Source: Ollibium composti | GTDB lineage: Bacteria > Pseudomonadota > Alphaproteobacteria > Rhizobiales > Rhizobiaceae | Assembly: GCF_004801285.1 (NCBI RefSeq) | Contig: NZ_SSNY01000004.1 | Coordinates: 248,001 to 312,000, forward strand | Direction of reading: 5' to 3' | DNA: 64,000 nucleotides | Shown: in pieces, positions 61,709-64,000 of the stretch | Layout of the letters: every line of letters begins with the position of its first letter | How positions within the stretch are numbered: the first letter of the stretch is position 1 | Translations under genes and position numbers: made by a program | The notes under the pieces: model-generated | The model's database searches: none | Told to the model about the DNA's origin: nothing | What the model saw: only the letters and a program-made list of their open reading frames with translations

Positions 61709-62674
61709 ATGCTGAACAGACGCGCATTTCTGGCGAGCACGGCCGCCATCGGCCTTGCCGCCTCGGTTGGCCCTGCATTCGCGGCGGACGCACCGCAACT
61801 CGAAATCTTCGTTCCGGCGGCGCCCGGCGGCGGCTGGGACCAGACGGCGCGCACCATGGATCAGGTGCTGCGCACGGATAAGCTGATTTCCGGATCGCAG
61901 ATCACCAATGTCGGCGGCGCCGGCGGCACGGTCGGCCTGCCGCAGTTCGTCAGCCGCTACAAGGGCAAGGGCAACACCCTGATGGTCGGCGGCATGGTCA
62001 TGGTCGGCGCGATCATCGCCAACAAGTCGGCCGTCAAGCTCGATCAGGTGACGCCGATCGCGCGGCTCACCGGCGAGTTCGAGGCGCTGGTGGTACCGGC
62101 CGCCTCGCCGTTCAAGACCGTCGCCGACTTCATCGCCGCGCTGAAGGAAGACCCGACCAAGGTGCCGGTCGCCGGCGGTTCCGCCGGTGGCTCCGACCAC
62201 ATCCTGTTCGGCCTGATGGCCAAGACGGCGGGCGTCGACCCCACCAAGATCTCCTACGTGCCGTTCGCCGGCGGCGGCGAGGCGCTGGCAGCCCTCCTCG
62301 GCAACCAGGTGGCCGGCGGCATTTCCGGCTACGGCGAATTCTCCGAACAGGTCAAGGCCGGCACGCTGCGCGTGCTCGCCGTCTCGTCCGACAAGCGCCA
62401 GGAGGGCATCGACGCGCCGACGCTGAAAGAGTCAGGCATCGACGTCGAACTGTTCAACTGGCGTGGCGTCTTCGCTCCGCCGGACGTCTCGGACGAGGAC
62501 AAGGCGGCGATGGTCAAGATGATGGAAGACATGACCAAGAGCGCAGCCTGGGCCGAGGAATGCAAGAACCGTCAGTGGACGTCCATCCCGCTCACCGGCG
62601 AGGCCTACGAGACGTTCCTGAAGGAAGACATCGCCCGCATCGAAGGCATCCTCAAGGACCTCGGACTGGCCTGA
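61709..62674 (+). CDS. Tripartite tricarboxylate transporter binding protein (TctC family)
   Basis: This 321-aa periplasmic receptor has a signal peptide with an NRRAFLASTAAIGLAASVG core (possibly Tat-like, with the NRRAFL start). The mature protein holds LEIFVPAAPGGGWDQTARTM and the conserved VPVAGGSAGGSDHILFG and PFAGGGEALAALLGNQVAGG loops, typical of TctC/Bug proteins that bind citrate or other carboxylates. GGGAGGAGA precedes the ATG. It is first of the tctC-B-A operon; a hairpin follows it. The ligand is unknown. Confidence 0.95.
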   Translation: MLNRRAFLASTAAIGLAASVGPAFAADAPQLEIFVPAAPGGGWDQTARTMDQVLRTDKLISGSQITNVGGAGGTVGLPQFVSRYKGKGNTLMVGGMVMVGAIIANKSAVKLDQVTPIARLTGEFEALVVPAASPFKTVADFIAALKEDPTKVPVAGGSAGGSDHILFGLMAKTAGVDPTKISYVPFAGGGEALAALLGNQVAGGISGYGEFSEQVKAGTLRVLAVSSDKRQEGIDAPTLKESGIDVELFNWRGVFAPPDVSDEDKAAMVKMMEDMTKSAAWAEECKNRQWTSIPLTGEAYETFLKEDIARIEGILKDLGLA

Positions 62675-62685
62675 AACTGACCGGA

Positions 62686-62705
62686 GGGGCGGCGCCAGCC
62701 GCCCC
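62686..62705 (+). other. Intercistronic hairpin between tctC and tctB
   Basis: GGGGCGGC (62686-62693) pairs with GCCGCCCC (62698-62705) around GCCA and is followed by TTTACTCC. It sits 12 bases after the tctC-type stop and 76 bases before the next start. A partial terminator or mRNA-protecting stem would favour excess of the binding protein. Confidence 0.65.
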
Positions 62706-62781
62706 TTTACTCCCGCGCCGGTGAAGAGGGACGGCGGTGCGGACGCATGCGGTGGCGGTCTTGCGACCCCAGGGAGGACCT

Positions 62782-63318
62782 ATGAGCGTTCATGACGAAC
62801 CCGCCGCCCCGCGCGGCGTTGCCATGCCCGAACTCCTGATCGGCCTCGGCATGCTGGCCGCCGCCGGCGCCGTGCTGTGGCAGACGCTGGCGATCCCGGT
62901 GTCCCCGCTCTATTCCAAGGTCGGCCCGACCGTCTTTCCCTACATCACCACCGGCGGCATGCTGGTTCTGGCATTGCTGCTCATCAAAGCCGCCGTGCAG
63001 GGCGGCTGGCAGCCGGACGACGAGAAGGAAACGCCGACCGACTGGAAGTCGATGGGCTTCGTCGCCGCCGGCCTCGTCGCCAACATGCTGCTGATCGGCT
63101 CGCTCGGCTTCACCGCCGCCTCCGTCATCATGTTCGTGCTGGTCTGCTACGGCTTCGGCAGCCGTCACCCGCTGCGCGATCTCGGCATGGGTCTGGTCCT
63201 TTCGCTGGCGGCCTATTTCGGTTTCGCCAAGGCGCTGGGCGTCAACATCGGCGCCGGCTTCTTCGAGGATTTCGCCAACGGCGCGATCGCCACCGTCGCA
63301 AGCTGGTTCGGAGCCTGA
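62782..63318 (+). CDS. Tripartite tricarboxylate transporter small permease (TctB family)
   Basis: This 178-aa membrane protein has four hydrophobic segments (about 15-35, 48-66, 85-110, 125-145). Family marks are [20 protein letters not shown] and [20 protein letters not shown]. It is the small subunit that pairs with TctA. The ATG at 62782 follows GGGAGGACCT. TctA begins five bases after its stop. Confidence 0.93.
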   Translation: MSVHDEPAAPRGVAMPELLIGLGMLAAAGAVLWQTLAIPVSPLYSKVGPTVFPYITTGGMLVLALLLIKAAVQGGWQPDDEKETPTDWKSMGFVAAGLVANMLLIGSLGFTAASVIMFVLVCYGFGSRHPLRDLGMGLVLSLAAYFGFAKALGVNIGAGFFEDFANGAIATVASWFGA

Positions 63319-63322
63319 CACC

Positions 63323-64000
63323 ATGGACACGCTCGCCCAACTCGCCCATGGTTTCTCCGTCGCCTTTTCGCCGGTCAACCTGTTATGGTGCCTGCTCGGC
63401 ACGACGCTCGGCACCGCCATCGGCGTGCTGCCCGGCCTCGGCCCGGCGCTGACCATCGCGCTGCTGCTGCCGATCACCTACCAGGTGGCGCCGGAAGCCT
63501 CCTTCATCCTGTTCGCCGGCATCTACTACGGCGCCATGTATGGCGGCTCGACCACCTCCATCCTGCTCAACACGCCGGGCGAAAGCGCCACCATCGTCAC
63601 CGCGCTGGAGGGCAACAAGATGGCGCGCTCGGGACGCGGGGGAGCCGCCCTCGCCACCTCGGCCATCGGCTCGTTCGTCGCCGGCACCATCGGCACGCTG
63701 GGCGTCGCCTTCCTGGCGCCGGTGGTGGTCAAGTTCGCCCTTTCCTTCGGCCCGGCCGAATATTTCTCGCTGATGGTGCTGGCCTTCATCACCGTCTCGG
63801 CGGTGCTCGGTTCCTCCGCCGTGCGCGGTCTTTCCAGCCTTTTCGTCGGCTTCGTCATCGGCATGATCGGCGTCGACCTGCAAACAGGGCAGCCGCGCTT
63901 CACCTTCGGCCTGACCGAACTGCTCGACGGCGTCGACGTCATCATCGCGGCGGTCGGCCTGTTCGCCGTCGGCGAGACGCTCTACGTCGCCTCGCGCCGC
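63323..64000 (+). CDS. Tripartite tricarboxylate transporter large permease (TctA family), partial
   Basis: The frame opens at ATG 63323 and runs to the window edge (226 codons; full proteins are about 500 residues). It has the TctA landmarks [40 protein letters not shown] and [20 protein letters not shown]. It forms the membrane channel with TctB and receives substrate from the TctC protein. The gene is cut by the window end, not broken. Its reading frame is open to position 64000 (last codons ETLYVASRR). Confidence 0.95.
   Translation, partial: MDTLAQLAHGFSVAFSPVNLLWCLLGTTLGTAIGVLPGLGPALTIALLLPITYQVAPEASFILFAGIYYGAMYGGSTTSILLNTPGESATIVTALEGNKMARSGRGGAALATSAIGSFVAGTIGTLGVAFLAPVVVKFALSFGPAEYFSLMVLAFITVSAVLGSSAVRGLSSLFVGFVIGMIGVDLQTGQPRFTFGLTELLDGVDVIIAAVGLFAVGETLYVASRR

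Overview
The window is chromosomal, GC-rich DNA that looks like an alphaproteobacterium of the order Rhizobiales, most likely Phyllobacteriaceae (Mesorhizobium or Aminobacter type). This rests on the soxBDAG sarcosine oxidase operon, the group-IV type ornithine decarboxylase with a long leader, DUF992, DUF2244 and DUF2214 genes, many ABC, TRAP and TTT uptake systems, and several short palindromic intergenic repeats of the kind common in that group. The organism is inferred from content only. I see no rRNA, tRNA, CRISPR array, prophage or full insertion sequence, and none of the genes I call looks decayed.

Layout: 0-9.3 kb holds a partial DUF1007 gene, a LysR regulator, an ornithine decarboxylase behind a ~430-nt leader with a promoter and a candidate upstream ORF, an acetyltransferase split by an in-frame palindromic element, an SCP2-domain protein, a methyltransferase and an ABC importer (minus strand). 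9.5-18.5 kb is a catabolic island: a RpiR-type regulator faces a minus-strand operon of N-formylglutamate amidohydrolase, TRAP transporter (Q, M, P), glutamine-synthetase-like ligase, aldehyde dehydrogenase and iron alcohol dehydrogenase. The set is suited to taking up an amino-alcohol or amine and oxidising it as a gamma-glutamyl conjugate. 18.7-23 kb carries an RND efflux pair. 23.1-25.4 kb has a MaoC dehydratase, a TetR regulator, a small secreted protein behind paired operators, and a small soluble protein.

25.4-30.5 kb is the soxBDAG operon, followed by an SDR, a HerA-like ATPase, rpsU, a TPR lipoprotein, two tandem DUF992 proteins and an MFS transporter. 37.3-42.2 kb (minus) carries a DUF892 protein, coaBC, a FitAB/VapBC-type toxin-antitoxin pair, ubiB and ubiE.

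42.3-55.7 kb is a nucleoside salvage region: add, upp, deoA, punA, cdd and a BMP-type nucleoside ABC importer whose binding-protein gene is separated from the rest by slyX, a membrane protein resembling anti-sigma factors, and an acetyltransferase. An aspartic protease and an AraC/MFS pair are interspersed. 55.9-61.6 kb holds repair and housekeeping genes (msrA, an Ada-like alkyltransferase, nth, methyltransferase, DUF2244, DUF2214, acetyltransferase). The window ends in a tripartite tricarboxylate transporter operon, C-B-A, whose A gene runs off the edge.

The most notable non-textbook signals are the ornithine decarboxylase leader with its uORF, the in-frame mobile palindrome in the acetyltransferase gene, a repeat whose two ends supply the stop codons of nth and its convergent neighbour, and the putative gamma-glutamylation operon.
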